DNA from: Candidatus Bathyarchaeota archaeon CG07_land_8_20_14_0_80_47_9
GTDB taxonomy: Archaea > Thermoproteota > Bathyarchaeia > Bathyarchaeales > Bathycorpusculaceae
Length of the DNA: 12,801 nucleotides
Assembly: GCA_002779555.1 (NCBI GenBank)
Contig: PEWI01000010.1
Coordinates: 2,104-14,904, forward strand
Direction of reading: 5' to 3'
Below are positions 1 through 6,144 of this stretch, one piece after another; the stretch's first letter is position 1, and the number at the start of each line of letters is the position of its first letter. A program made the translations under genes and the position numbers. The notes below the pieces were generated by a model. It saw nothing but the letters and a program-made list of their open reading frames with translations. It was not told the origin of the DNA and ran no database searches.

Positions 1-428
1 GAGAACTATACGAAGAGCTGCACAACAACTTTGACGGCGCACTGAGTCAACTGAAAACCGAAGCCCAAAACCTGATAGAAGAAATAGAGAAACAGCTCGT
101 CAGACTTAGTGAGGAAAGAAGACAACTCAACTATGCATTGGTGCACCTCGAAATCGAACATGAGATAGGCAAGATTGACAACCAATCCTACGACACAGCC
201 TTCGCCATAATCCACGAGAGCCTCAAGCAAGCCAACGACGAGAAGGGCGATCTGGAACTTATGAAGAGCAAACTTTCCAGCATTCTGCTGGGCGAGGCAC
301 GAAAAATAGCCGAACAAGACAAGAGCAAGGAAAAACCAAAAACGACAGTGCCTGCTGCTAGCGCTTATGAACTTCCCGAACCCCCAGTGGTCGTGTACGT
401 GAAGGAAATTGGAAGAACCGGCATATAG
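1..428 (+). CDS. cdvA: CdvA, archaeal cell division protein, C-terminal part (5' truncated)
   Basis: The gene enters from the left edge; the complete codons begin at base 3 and end at the TAG at 426-428. The visible 141 residues are a long charged coiled coil (about residues 1-105 of the fragment, with the segment LEIEHEIGKI in its middle), then a Lys/Pro-rich linker and a C-terminal tail ELPEPPVVVYVKEIGRTGI. In the Sulfolobus system CdvA binds DNA/membrane, forms the first division ring and recruits CdvB; its last residues (the ESCRT-III-binding peptide) add a beta strand to the CdvB winged helix. The hydrophobic VVVYV tail fits that role. The N-terminal PRC-barrel-like domain lies outside the window. 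The identification rests mainly on position directly before cdvB-cdvC plus the coiled coil and tail; a generic coiled-coil protein is the alternative. The tail also holds an LPEPP motif (372-386) that recurs in CdvB. Confidence 0.75.
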   Translation, partial: ELYEELHNNFDGALSQLKTEAQNLIEEIEKQLVRLSEERRQLNYALVHLEIEHEIGKIDNQSYDTAFAIIHESLKQANDEKGDLELMKSKLSSILLGEARKIAEQDKSKEKPKTTVPAASAYELPEPPVVVYVKEIGRTGI

Positions 429-1358
429 CTCACAGGCAAAAAATGGCGGGCGGAGGGAAAAACAATCAAACTACTTATCCACTCAAACCCTCCACCACTT
501 CGCGAAACTGTAATAAAATCTATACACACTCTGAAAGTCCAGCACAATAAGCTCGAACAAGCAGCTTTCAGACTTAAAGAAAGAGACAAAATCCTTTTCC
601 AAACATGCATAGGCGCCACAAAAAACAAGAACAAAGAAAGAGCCGCAATCTGCGCAGGCGAAATCGTCGAAGTCCGAAAACTGATAAAGTTTCTCTACAA
701 CATAGAACTAGCCATTGAGCGCGTGATTCTCAGACTTGAAACGATAGAAGAGCTCAGTGAAATAGTCGTAGACCTCAAACCTGCTCTACGACTTCTGCAA
801 AACGTCTCACAGGAGCTGTTCGAAGTTCTGCCAGACGTCTCATCCGAACTCACCAAAGTCAACGAGGCAATCAGCGAAACCCTATATTCCACCAGAGTAA
901 CCGCAGACGAATCAATAATCCCCGTGAATAGGAAAACTCCTGGAGGGGAAGAAATACTGCAAGAAGTTTCGAGCTTCCTCGAACAGAAGCTTTCCACAGA
1001 CCTTCCCGAACCGCCCGCTAATGCTAAAACCCCAGAAACAGAGCAGACTACTCTGAAAGAGATGGTTGCACTGGCAACTAATTGCTCACAGACTGTCAAT
1101 CGTGAGACCGTTGAGGAATCCGGTGATTCTCACCAAACCCTCTTTTCTTATAAAAAAGCCGATATTCATGAAATCTCGCTAAAAGTTGAAAATCCATCCT
1201 TGGAAGATGTGCTTTTCGAGTATGTTAGGAAAGGTAATAGAGAAATCGACTTGACACGGTGCTCAGTCGATTTGGACACCTCTCATGAGGAGATCGAGAA
1301 GGCCCTTGAAAGTTTGGGGGCTAAAGGCAAGATAAAAGTTGAATTAAAGACTGAATGA
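429..1358 (+). CDS. cdvB: CdvB, archaeal ESCRT-III division protein with winged-helix tail; start codon unresolved
   Basis: CdvB polymerises at mid-cell and constricts the membrane during division. The frame is open from the codon after the cdvA stop to the TGA at 1356-1358. Translated from 429, it gives an ESCRT-III core (KKWRAEGKTI, then PPPLRE, KLEQAAFRLKERDKILF, ELAIERVILRLETIEEL; about residues 5-150), an acidic linker with a proline motif DLPEPP (LPEPP at 1002-1016) suited to the CdvC MIT domain, and a C-terminal winged helix (SLEDVLFEYVRKGNREI onward, about 1194-1346) that in Sulfolobus binds CdvA. The oddity is the start. No ATG, GTG or TTG exists in this frame before the GTG at 723, and starting there would delete most of the ESCRT-III helical hairpin. 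Candidates are a non-AUG start at ATC 465, placed 7 nt after a strong GGAGGG (452-457); a +1 shift from ATG 443; readthrough of the cdvA UAG; or a sequence error. I give the whole open stretch. The family call is firm, the 5' end is not. Confidence 0.85.
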   Translation, partial: LTGKKWRAEGKTIKLLIHSNPPPLRETVIKSIHTLKVQHNKLEQAAFRLKERDKILFQTCIGATKNKNKERAAICAGEIVEVRKLIKFLYNIELAIERVILRLETIEELSEIVVDLKPALRLLQNVSQELFEVLPDVSSELTKVNEAISETLYSTRVTADESIIPVNRKTPGGEEILQEVSSFLEQKLSTDLPEPPANAKTPETEQTTLKEMVALATNCSQTVNRETVEESGDSHQTLFSYKKADIHEISLKVENPSLEDVLFEYVRKGNREIDLTRCSVDLDTSHEEIEKALESLGAKGKIKVELKTE

Positions 1359-1374
1359 TAAGAGGAGAAAACCT

Positions 1375-2538
1375 ATGAGTGCTTCCCAAGAGCTTGAAAA
1401 AGACGCGACCAATTTCGCCTTGGAAGCTGTCCGTCTAGATAAGCAGGGAGCAAAGGGCATGGCGATAACCATGTACCAGAAAGCCATAGAAAGCCTCCTG
1501 AAACTCGTTCAGCTATATCCCGAGTATAGTCTTAACAAAGTCTACATTCAAAGAGCAATTGCCTACCAAGAAAGAATAAAGGCATTGCAGGGAGCAGTAA
1601 CGTTTTTTGCCCCTCAGCCCGAAGTAAGAGAAGGCGAAGACGCAAAAGCAACTGAAGGCGGAAAATCCAGCTACGAGGAACTGATAGTTCATGAGAAGCC
1701 AAGCGTTAAATGGGAAGAAGTTGTCGGACTTGACCCTGCGAAAAGAGCAGTGAAAGAAGCCATAGTCTATCCCGTTCAAAGGCCAGACTTGTTCCCGCTA
1801 GGCTGGCCAAGAGGGATTCTTCTGTTCGGGCCGCCAGGTTGCGGAAAAACTTTGCTCGCTGCTGCAGTTGCCACTGAAATAGATGCAACTTTCCTCTCGA
1901 TTGATGCAGCTTCCATAATGTCCAAGTGGCTAGGTGAAGCTGAACAAAACGTGGCCAAACTCTTCGGCTCAACCAGAAAATCAGCTCAAGAAGGAAAACC
2001 AGCCATCGTATTCATTGACGAACTGGACTCTCTCATGGGCAAGCACATGAGCGAGGTAGGCGGAGAGGTTCGCGTCAGAAACCAGTTCTTGAAGGAAATG
2101 GACGGCATCGTGGACAAGGGCAAAAACCTTTACATCTACGTCATCGGAGCCACAAACAAACCTTGGGACTTGGACTGGGCGTTCATAAGAAGATTCCAGA
2201 AACGAATTCTCGTGCCGCTTCCCGATCACCCCACTCGATTGATGATGTTGAAGCTTTACACAAGGCATCTGCAACTTGCTACGGATGTTGACCTGCACGA
2301 GCTGGCAAGGCTGTCTGAAGGATTTTCAGGGAGCGACATCCGAGACGTCTGTCAATCAGCGCAGCTGAAACTCATAGGCGAATTCTTCGAAAGTGGTCAG
2401 GCAACTGATAAGAAAGCCACGCCGGGATCGCTCACGATGGATGACTTCAGACAGACACTGGAAGAGAGAAAACCAAGCGTTTCGCTCGACATGTTATCGC
2501 TGTACACCAGGTGGTCTGAAGCCTTCAAGGCTCTCTAA
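1375..2538 (+). CDS. cdvC: CdvC, Vps4-like AAA+ ATPase with N-terminal MIT domain
   Basis: This is the ATPase that disassembles and remodels ESCRT-III (CdvB) filaments in archaeal cell division. The 387-residue product has a three-helix MIT domain (about residues 1-75), a charged linker (80-110) and an AAA+ module starting near KWEEVVGLD (112-120). Visible motifs are Walker A GPPGCGKT (152-159), pore-loop SKWLGEAE (183-190), Walker B IVFIDE (211-216), sensor-1 Asn261 in GATN, arginine fingers R272/R273 in FIRRF, and a C-terminal helical lid ending in the Vps4-type helix (YTRWSEAF). The ATG at 1375 sits 7 nt after AGAGGAG (1361-1367) and 16 nt after the cdvB stop, so it is co-transcribed with cdvA-cdvB. 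Length and motif order match archaeal Vps4 proteins, with no missing catalytic residue. Confidence 0.95.
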   Translation: MSASQELEKDATNFALEAVRLDKQGAKGMAITMYQKAIESLLKLVQLYPEYSLNKVYIQRAIAYQERIKALQGAVTFFAPQPEVREGEDAKATEGGKSSYEELIVHEKPSVKWEEVVGLDPAKRAVKEAIVYPVQRPDLFPLGWPRGILLFGPPGCGKTLLAAAVATEIDATFLSIDAASIMSKWLGEAEQNVAKLFGSTRKSAQEGKPAIVFIDELDSLMGKHMSEVGGEVRVRNQFLKEMDGIVDKGKNLYIYVIGATNKPWDLDWAFIRRFQKRILVPLPDHPTRLMMLKLYTRHLQLATDVDLHELARLSEGFSGSDIRDVCQSAQLKLIGEFFESGQATDKKATPGSLTMDDFRQTLEERKPSVSLDMLSLYTRWSEAFKAL

Positions 2539-2884
2539 AAGGAGGAAATGAACCAGAGCTGAAGTTTGGTGGAAAGGTTTGGAGAGTTTGATAATGATTT
2601 TAAGGGGTTCTCCTTTCTCCCATCTCCCCCTCAGACAAAGTCTCCAAACCCCACAAACACACTGGAAATAGAAGCTCTCAACGAAGGCCCTCGCAGAAAC
2701 GCTTGTGGTGGTCACTTGCGAAAAATTCTCTACTGTGCCCTTCTGAACGGCGCAGAGCGTGATTGTGTGTACCTGACCGCGAACCTGAACAGAATTCGCA
2801 TTGGTTGCAGTTCTAGATCTAAGCTTTTTTCAATCATGCCGGACATCGACCATCACCCGCAGAAAGCAACTGAGCGTTTAGAAG
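2539..2884. other. Intergenic stretch between cdvC and mobB, no supported gene
   Basis: This stretch of 346 bases separates the + strand cdv operon from the convergent mobB gene. It contains a purine-rich GGAGG at 2541-2545 just after the cdvC stop, followed 2 nt later by an ATG (2548) that reads only four codons before TGA (2560-2562). The same frame then stays open to 2934, but its translation is of mixed composition with no recognisable domain and overlaps mobB antisense, so I do not call it a gene. A strong inverted repeat lies at 2576-2650 (listed separately). A T6 run follows at 2825-2830 and could end + strand transcripts, since archaeal termination favours T tracts. No tRNA or CRISPR structure is seen. 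Confidence 0.6.
2576..2650. repeat. Long inverted repeat downstream of cdvC
   Basis: The left arm GGTTTGGAGAGTTTG (2576-2590) pairs with the right arm CAAAGTCTCCAAACC (2636-2650). That gives 14 base pairs with a single G-G mismatch and a 45-nt loop. Inside the loop AGGGG (2603-2607) can pair with CCCCT (2627-2631). It begins 38 nt after the cdvC stop codon. It may be a 3'-end hairpin of the cdv mRNA, a processing or stability element, or the remnant of a small mobile element; the sequence alone does not decide. Confidence 0.6.
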
Positions 2885-3454
2885 TTAAACATTATTGTAG
2901 GTTTCTGTTCGTCGTTCTCTCTTATCTCTCTTGAGGCTGTTCTCCACTATGTCGGCTATTCTCTTCGGACACCTCAACACGTCAACATAGGGAGGTTCCA
3001 CGTTTAACGTTTCAGTTGAGCAAGGTCCTGTAAAAGCCAGTATCGGCTTGAAATCTTTCACAGCCTGCAGAGCTTCCTCGACAGATTTCACGACTACTAT
3101 TTTGTTAATGCCTTTTTTCTTGCTGACAAGCTTCTTGAACCCTTCGAGAAAAATTATGTCGTGGCCCCTGCACCTTCTCAGAACCTCTTTGAGCGAAAGG
3201 CTTCTGTTGACCTTTTCAATGATAGCTATTTCTTCCGGTGCTATGGCAATGATGGTTTTGGCCCCTGCCTGCGCGTATCTCCACGTGTCTTTTCCCTTAG
3301 TGTCCATGGTGAAGTTCTGTTCGGAAATGTGCTTCACCGTGGCGATTCTGTAGCCCCTGCTTGAGAGTTCCTCCACCATGGTCTCAACTGTGGTCGTCTT
3401 CCCTGAGCGTTTGCTTCCGACAACCGCTATGACCGCTGTTCTCAACCACGACAC
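2885..3454 (-). CDS. mobB: MobB, molybdopterin-guanine dinucleotide biosynthesis adaptor GTPase
   Basis: MobB is a cytoplasmic P-loop GTP-binding protein that assists MobA in attaching GMP to molybdopterin, giving the guanine dinucleotide form used by Mo/W enzymes such as formylmethanofuran dehydrogenase. The 189-residue product begins with a beta strand and Walker A GSKRSGKT (13-20), followed by VEELSSRGYRIATVKHI, typical of MobB. The family-type TKGKDTWRYAQAGA segment (52-65) and HDIIFLEGFKK, which carries the Walker B-like acidic residue, follow. The start is GTG (3452-3454), supported by GAGGT at 3463-3467, which overlaps the stop codon of the upstream regulator gene. The 6-nt gap means the two genes are one operon. 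The last 20 or so residues are charged and may be a loose tail. A standalone MobB without adjacent mobA or moeA is common. Confidence 0.9.
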   Translation of the reverse strand: MSWLRTAVIAVVGSKRSGKTTTVETMVEELSSRGYRIATVKHISEQNFTMDTKGKDTWRYAQAGAKTIIAIAPEEIAIIEKVNRSLSLKEVLRRCRGHDIIFLEGFKKLVSKKKGINKIVVVKSVEEALQAVKDFKPILAFTGPCSTETLNVEPPYVDVLRCPKRIADIVENSLKRDKRERRTETYNNV

Positions 3455-3460
3455 CCTTGG

Positions 3461-3934
3461 TTACCTCATTTCTTCCGTGAAGATCTTTTCAAGCATCTTC
3501 TTGTCTATGTGCAGCTTGTCCGAAAGGTCTTTCACCCATCTGACGTAGGCTCTGAAAAGATTTTGCAGTATCTCCGCCTTTTCTCCTGTGGACAAGTCCT
3601 TCTCTTCGGCGAGCAGCAGAGCAAACCATTTGCCCGAGTCTGAAAGCTGATAAGTCTTGACCCAGACGATCCGGCCGTTCTGCTCCTTCTTCTCCATTTT
3701 CTCCGTTAAGATTCCAAGCTTACTTAGCGACTTCGAGTTTTCGATTATAGTCTTGTTTGAGTACCCCAGTTTTCCAACGAGGTCTTTTTGGTAGATCTTG
3801 TTTGAGATGCCTTGGCCAAGTGAGAATTTGAGGATGTCGACTGCTGTTTTTGAACCGAAGATCGCGTTTAGTACCTTGGTCTTCTGTTCCAACGGGAGGA
3901 ACACTACATAGGGATGTAGAGTTTTGTTCAACAT
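3461..3934 (-). CDS. Winged-helix transcriptional regulator (ArsR/MarR-like), unknown effector
   Basis: From the ATG at 3934 the product has 157 residues. A winged helix-turn-helix spans about residues 20-107: DILKFSLGQG (33-42), DLVGKLGYSNKTI (51-63), recognition helix through SKSLSKLGILTE (67-78), and a wing around NGRIVWVKTYQLSDSG (86-101). A C-terminal helical segment (118-154) probably dimerises. It is translated just ahead of mobB with a 6-nt gap. Two longer starts exist (ATG 3967, TTG 3991). I prefer 3934 because a TATA-like TTTAAAAT (minus strand, about 3966-3973) would put the transcript start around 3943-3945, inside the longer versions. An AACGTT element overlaps that TATA box, suggesting repression there, perhaps by this protein. 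No metal-binding cysteine cluster is obvious and the ligand cannot be named. Confidence 0.7.
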   Translation of the reverse strand: MLNKTLHPYVVFLPLEQKTKVLNAIFGSKTAVDILKFSLGQGISNKIYQKDLVGKLGYSNKTIIENSKSLSKLGILTEKMEKKEQNGRIVWVKTYQLSDSGKWFALLLAEEKDLSTGEKAEILQNLFRAYVRWVKDLSDKLHIDKKMLEKIFTEEMR

Positions 3935-3965
3935 TGCGCACTTCAGACTGGTCTGTCTCGGCCAC

Positions 3966-3975
3966 ATTTTAAACG
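3966..3975 (-). promoter_or_regulatory. Probable TATA box for the regulator-mobB operon
   Basis: On the minus strand the sequence reads GTTTAAAATG. Its centre is about 36 nt from the ATG at 3934, giving a short leader if transcription starts about 26 nt downstream of the box. An AACGTT hexamer (3972-3977) overlaps its upstream edge. This is inferred from pattern only. Confidence 0.4.
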
Positions 3976-4007
3976 TTGCGGGTGTGAACAATACGTTTTT
4001 TAACGTT
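3972..4007. promoter_or_regulatory. Paired AACGTT palindromes, candidate operators in a divergent promoter region
   Basis: The self-complementary hexamer AACGTT occurs at 3972-3977 and 4002-4007, both within a TTT(T)AAACGTT / TTTTTAACGTT context and exactly 30 bp apart, close to three helical turns. Each abuts a TATA-like stretch, one for the minus-strand regulator operon and one for the plus-strand nucleotidyltransferase operon. A further AACGTT lies at 7972-7977 in another divergent gap. A role as regulator binding sites is inference. Confidence 0.35.
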
Positions 4008-4015
4008 CAAAATAG
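4005..4015 (+). promoter_or_regulatory. Probable TATA-like box for the nucleotidyltransferase operon
   Basis: GTTCAAAATAG lies about 50 nt before the ATG at 4061, which would give a leader of roughly 25 nt. The match to an archaeal TATA box is only fair. No clear Shine-Dalgarno precedes the ATG. Confidence 0.3.
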
Positions 4016-4060
4016 ACTCTATGAAGGTGCTCACGAACGGTTCCTGACGATTGGGTTCCG

Positions 4061-5062
4061 ATGGACGGCGATACTTTCGCAACTAGAGAAGGCTTCATAT
4101 TCAATGTCTTCGGCTATGAACATCCTCCTGACAGAGTTTTCGCTTTTCTAAAGTATATTCCCGCAGGGCTCAAAAGCCTATTTCACATTGAATTTCTGGA
4201 AAGGACATGGAGATACGGAAAACTACCGCTTCTTAGAGCAGAGAAGTTGTACACCGCAAGGAACTATCATACCTTTGTCGAGACTTTCAAAAAGGAATAT
4301 CCTTCGTACGTGTACTGTTGTCCTTTCAGGCAGAAGGAAGTAATCAGCGCGCCGTTGAGCACCGTGAAAAGGGTTTACGTTCCCAGAGAATGCTTGCAGC
4401 TTCTGACCACGCCCAAACGGAAGGATGCCTTGCAGAAGATGACGTTGGAGTTTGTTAGTTTGCTGTCCAACGAAACTGGAATTCCTCTGTCTGATCTTGG
4501 TGTTCACGGCTCTGTCGCTTTGAATATGCACACAGAGAAATCCGACATTGACATAGTCGTGTACGGGGCGAACAACTTCCGCAGATTAGAAGCAGCTGTG
4601 GACAGGCTTGTTAAGAAAGGAGAGTTGAGCTATCTGTTTAACAACCGTCTCGACGCTGCAAGACGCTTCAAAGGACGATACAGGGGCAAGGTGTTCATGT
4701 ACAACGCCATCCGAAAACCAGAGGAAGTCAACTCGAGATACGGCGAATTCTCATACACGCCGATAGCGCCAGTCAAGTTTCATTGTATGGTGGAAGACGA
4801 CGGCGAGGCCATGTTTCGACCCGCAACCTACGGAATACAGAATTATGAGCCTGCAGACTCCTCTTCAAGACTTCCGGATGACAAGATTCCGAAATTCGTT
4901 GTTTCCATGATTGGATGTTACCGAAATGTAGCGAGGAAAGGAGACGAAATCCGTGTATCGGGAATGCTTGAACGCGTCAGAAAGGTCAAAACTGGCGAAG
5001 CCTTCTATCAAGTAGTTGTTGGAACGGGAACCAGCGAGGAAGAACACATTTGGCTACTCTGA
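4061..5062 (+). CDS. Archaeal pol-beta-type nucleotidyltransferase, paralog 1
   Basis: The 333-residue product is a predicted nucleotidyltransferase of a family seen in TACK archaea whose substrate is unknown. An N-terminal domain opens with TREGFIFNVFGYEHPPDRV (residues 8-26). The catalytic core has the pol-beta signature HGSVALNMHTEKSDIDIVVY (149-168), with G150-S151 and the metal-binding pair D162/D164. A later conserved stretch with VEDDGEAMFRPATYG (244-258) may supply the third carboxylate. The C-terminal module (about 283-330) has the pattern KGDEIRVSGMLERV and resembles a small beta-rich, OB-like unit. ATG 4061 is the first start after an in-frame stop at 4022. The gene overlaps the next paralog by 13 nt and the two form an operon. 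Known members transfer nucleotides to RNA, proteins or small molecules; nothing here picks one. Confidence 0.8.
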   Translation: MDGDTFATREGFIFNVFGYEHPPDRVFAFLKYIPAGLKSLFHIEFLERTWRYGKLPLLRAEKLYTARNYHTFVETFKKEYPSYVYCCPFRQKEVISAPLSTVKRVYVPRECLQLLTTPKRKDALQKMTLEFVSLLSNETGIPLSDLGVHGSVALNMHTEKSDIDIVVYGANNFRRLEAAVDRLVKKGELSYLFNNRLDAARRFKGRYRGKVFMYNAIRKPEEVNSRYGEFSYTPIAPVKFHCMVEDDGEAMFRPATYGIQNYEPADSSSRLPDDKIPKFVVSMIGCYRNVARKGDEIRVSGMLERVRKVKTGEAFYQVVVGTGTSEEEHIWLL

Positions 5063-6144
5063 CGCTCAGAGACCGAGACGCGATTGTCACAAGAGAGGGC
5101 TTGATTTTCCGCGTTTTCGGCTACACACACCCGAAGGACGCCTACATCTGCGATGTCGAATACGCACCTGCAGCAATCTTCAAGTCAGACAATCCCAAAG
5201 CCTTCAGAAGTGATGAGCAAAACGTTTTCTACAAGTTCTACGAAGACGAAGGCTGGAGGTTCATCCAAGGCAACTTCCCACAGTACATGATTCTTCACGA
5301 GGTGCTTGGCAAGAAAGTTGTAGGAGCAAAAAGAAGCGAAATTGCTCAGGTACGACGGCCACAAGAGGGGCTCAGAAGACTGACTGCAATGAAACCAGAA
5401 GACCAGCTTGTTTCAGCAACGCAGAAAGTTCTGGAACTCGCAACACGTCAATCAGGCTTGTCCGCTGAAGATTTCGGGGTGTTCGGGTCTATACTTCATG
5501 GTTTCTACCATCCACTGTTTTCTGACATCGACCTCACCATCTACGGTTCGAGCCGAGTGTCCAAGCTGCGTGAAACCCTGAAAGAACTGTACGCGGCAGG
5601 TTCGTTCTTTTGCAACGAGTTCGAAACTGATGAGTCAATAAGGGGCAAGAATTGGCGGTTTCGCAACTTTAGCCCCCAAGAGTACGTTTGGCATCAAAGG
5701 AGAAAGCTGATATATGCGCTGTTCAAGGACCGAGAAAGCGGAAGAATAATCAAGACAGAGTTTGAGCCGGTGAAAGACTGGAACGAAATCAGCAACAAAT
5801 ATGATTCCAGCGTCAAGGTTCTCCAGCATGGCTGGGTCAAAATGCAGGCCCGGATAACCAAAGACTACGATGCGCCGTTCATTCCATCAACCTACAGCAT
5901 TGAACCCCTCGAAGTTTCCGAAGGCGCAAAAGGGGCCCTTGAAACAAAACGAATCGTCTCTTACATGGAGGAGTTCCGCATGCAGGCCCGAGAAGGTGAG
6001 ACAGTGTACGTCGAGGGCAATTTGGAAGAGGTCATAGCGTCAAGAGGCAGCTTCTACCAAGTGGCGCTAACCTATTGCCCAAGATACTACGAGCAAGTTC
6101 TGAAAGTTGCACCTGATAGGTCAAGCCAACACCATATAGTCTGA
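5050..6144 (+). CDS. Archaeal pol-beta-type nucleotidyltransferase, paralog 2
   Basis: The 364-residue product is a paralog of the gene before it. The same order of parts is visible: TREGLIFRVFGYTHPKDAY (14-32), catalytic GSILHGFYHPLFSDIDLTIY (146-165) with G146-S147 and D159/D161, a PFIPSTYSIEP stretch matching the FRP.TY segment of paralog 1, and a C-terminal module with EGETVYVEGNLEEV. Between the catalytic core and that stretch it carries a longer, aromatic and basic region (about residues 180-265), so substrate contacts may differ. It starts at TTG 5050, inside the 3' end of paralog 1, 7 nt after GAGGAAG (5036-5042), implying translational coupling. Its 3' end overlaps the convergent third paralog by 24 bp. 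The substrate is unknown. Confidence 0.8.
   Translation: MATLTLRDRDAIVTREGLIFRVFGYTHPKDAYICDVEYAPAAIFKSDNPKAFRSDEQNVFYKFYEDEGWRFIQGNFPQYMILHEVLGKKVVGAKRSEIAQVRRPQEGLRRLTAMKPEDQLVSATQKVLELATRQSGLSAEDFGVFGSILHGFYHPLFSDIDLTIYGSSRVSKLRETLKELYAAGSFFCNEFETDESIRGKNWRFRNFSPQEYVWHQRRKLIYALFKDRESGRIIKTEFEPVKDWNEISNKYDSSVKVLQHGWVKMQARITKDYDAPFIPSTYSIEPLEVSEGAKGALETKRIVSYMEEFRMQAREGETVYVEGNLEEVIASRGSFYQVALTYCPRYYEQVLKVAPDRSSQHHIV

Noticed and set aside
443..550. ATG at 443 in frame 2 as a separate small gene
   Set aside because: It ends after 35 codons at TAA 548 and lies within sequence that clearly codes for CdvB in another frame; kept only as one hypothesis for the cdvB start.
695..1099. Minus-strand open frame of 134 codons inside cdvB
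   Set aside because: Antisense shadow of the ESCRT-III gene; Ser-rich translation with no domain.
1981..2298. Minus-strand open frame opposite the cdvC ATPase core
   Set aside because: Shadow of a strongly conserved AAA+ gene with complete motifs.
2560..2562. In-frame TGA after cdvC read as selenocysteine
   Set aside because: No recognisable selenoprotein, no cysteine-bearing homolog known to me for this frame, and no evident SECIS structure.
4021..4047. Eight-codon upstream ORF (ATG 4021) before nucleotidyltransferase paralog 1
   Set aside because: No ribosome site and probably at or before the transcript start; no sign of a leader-peptide function.
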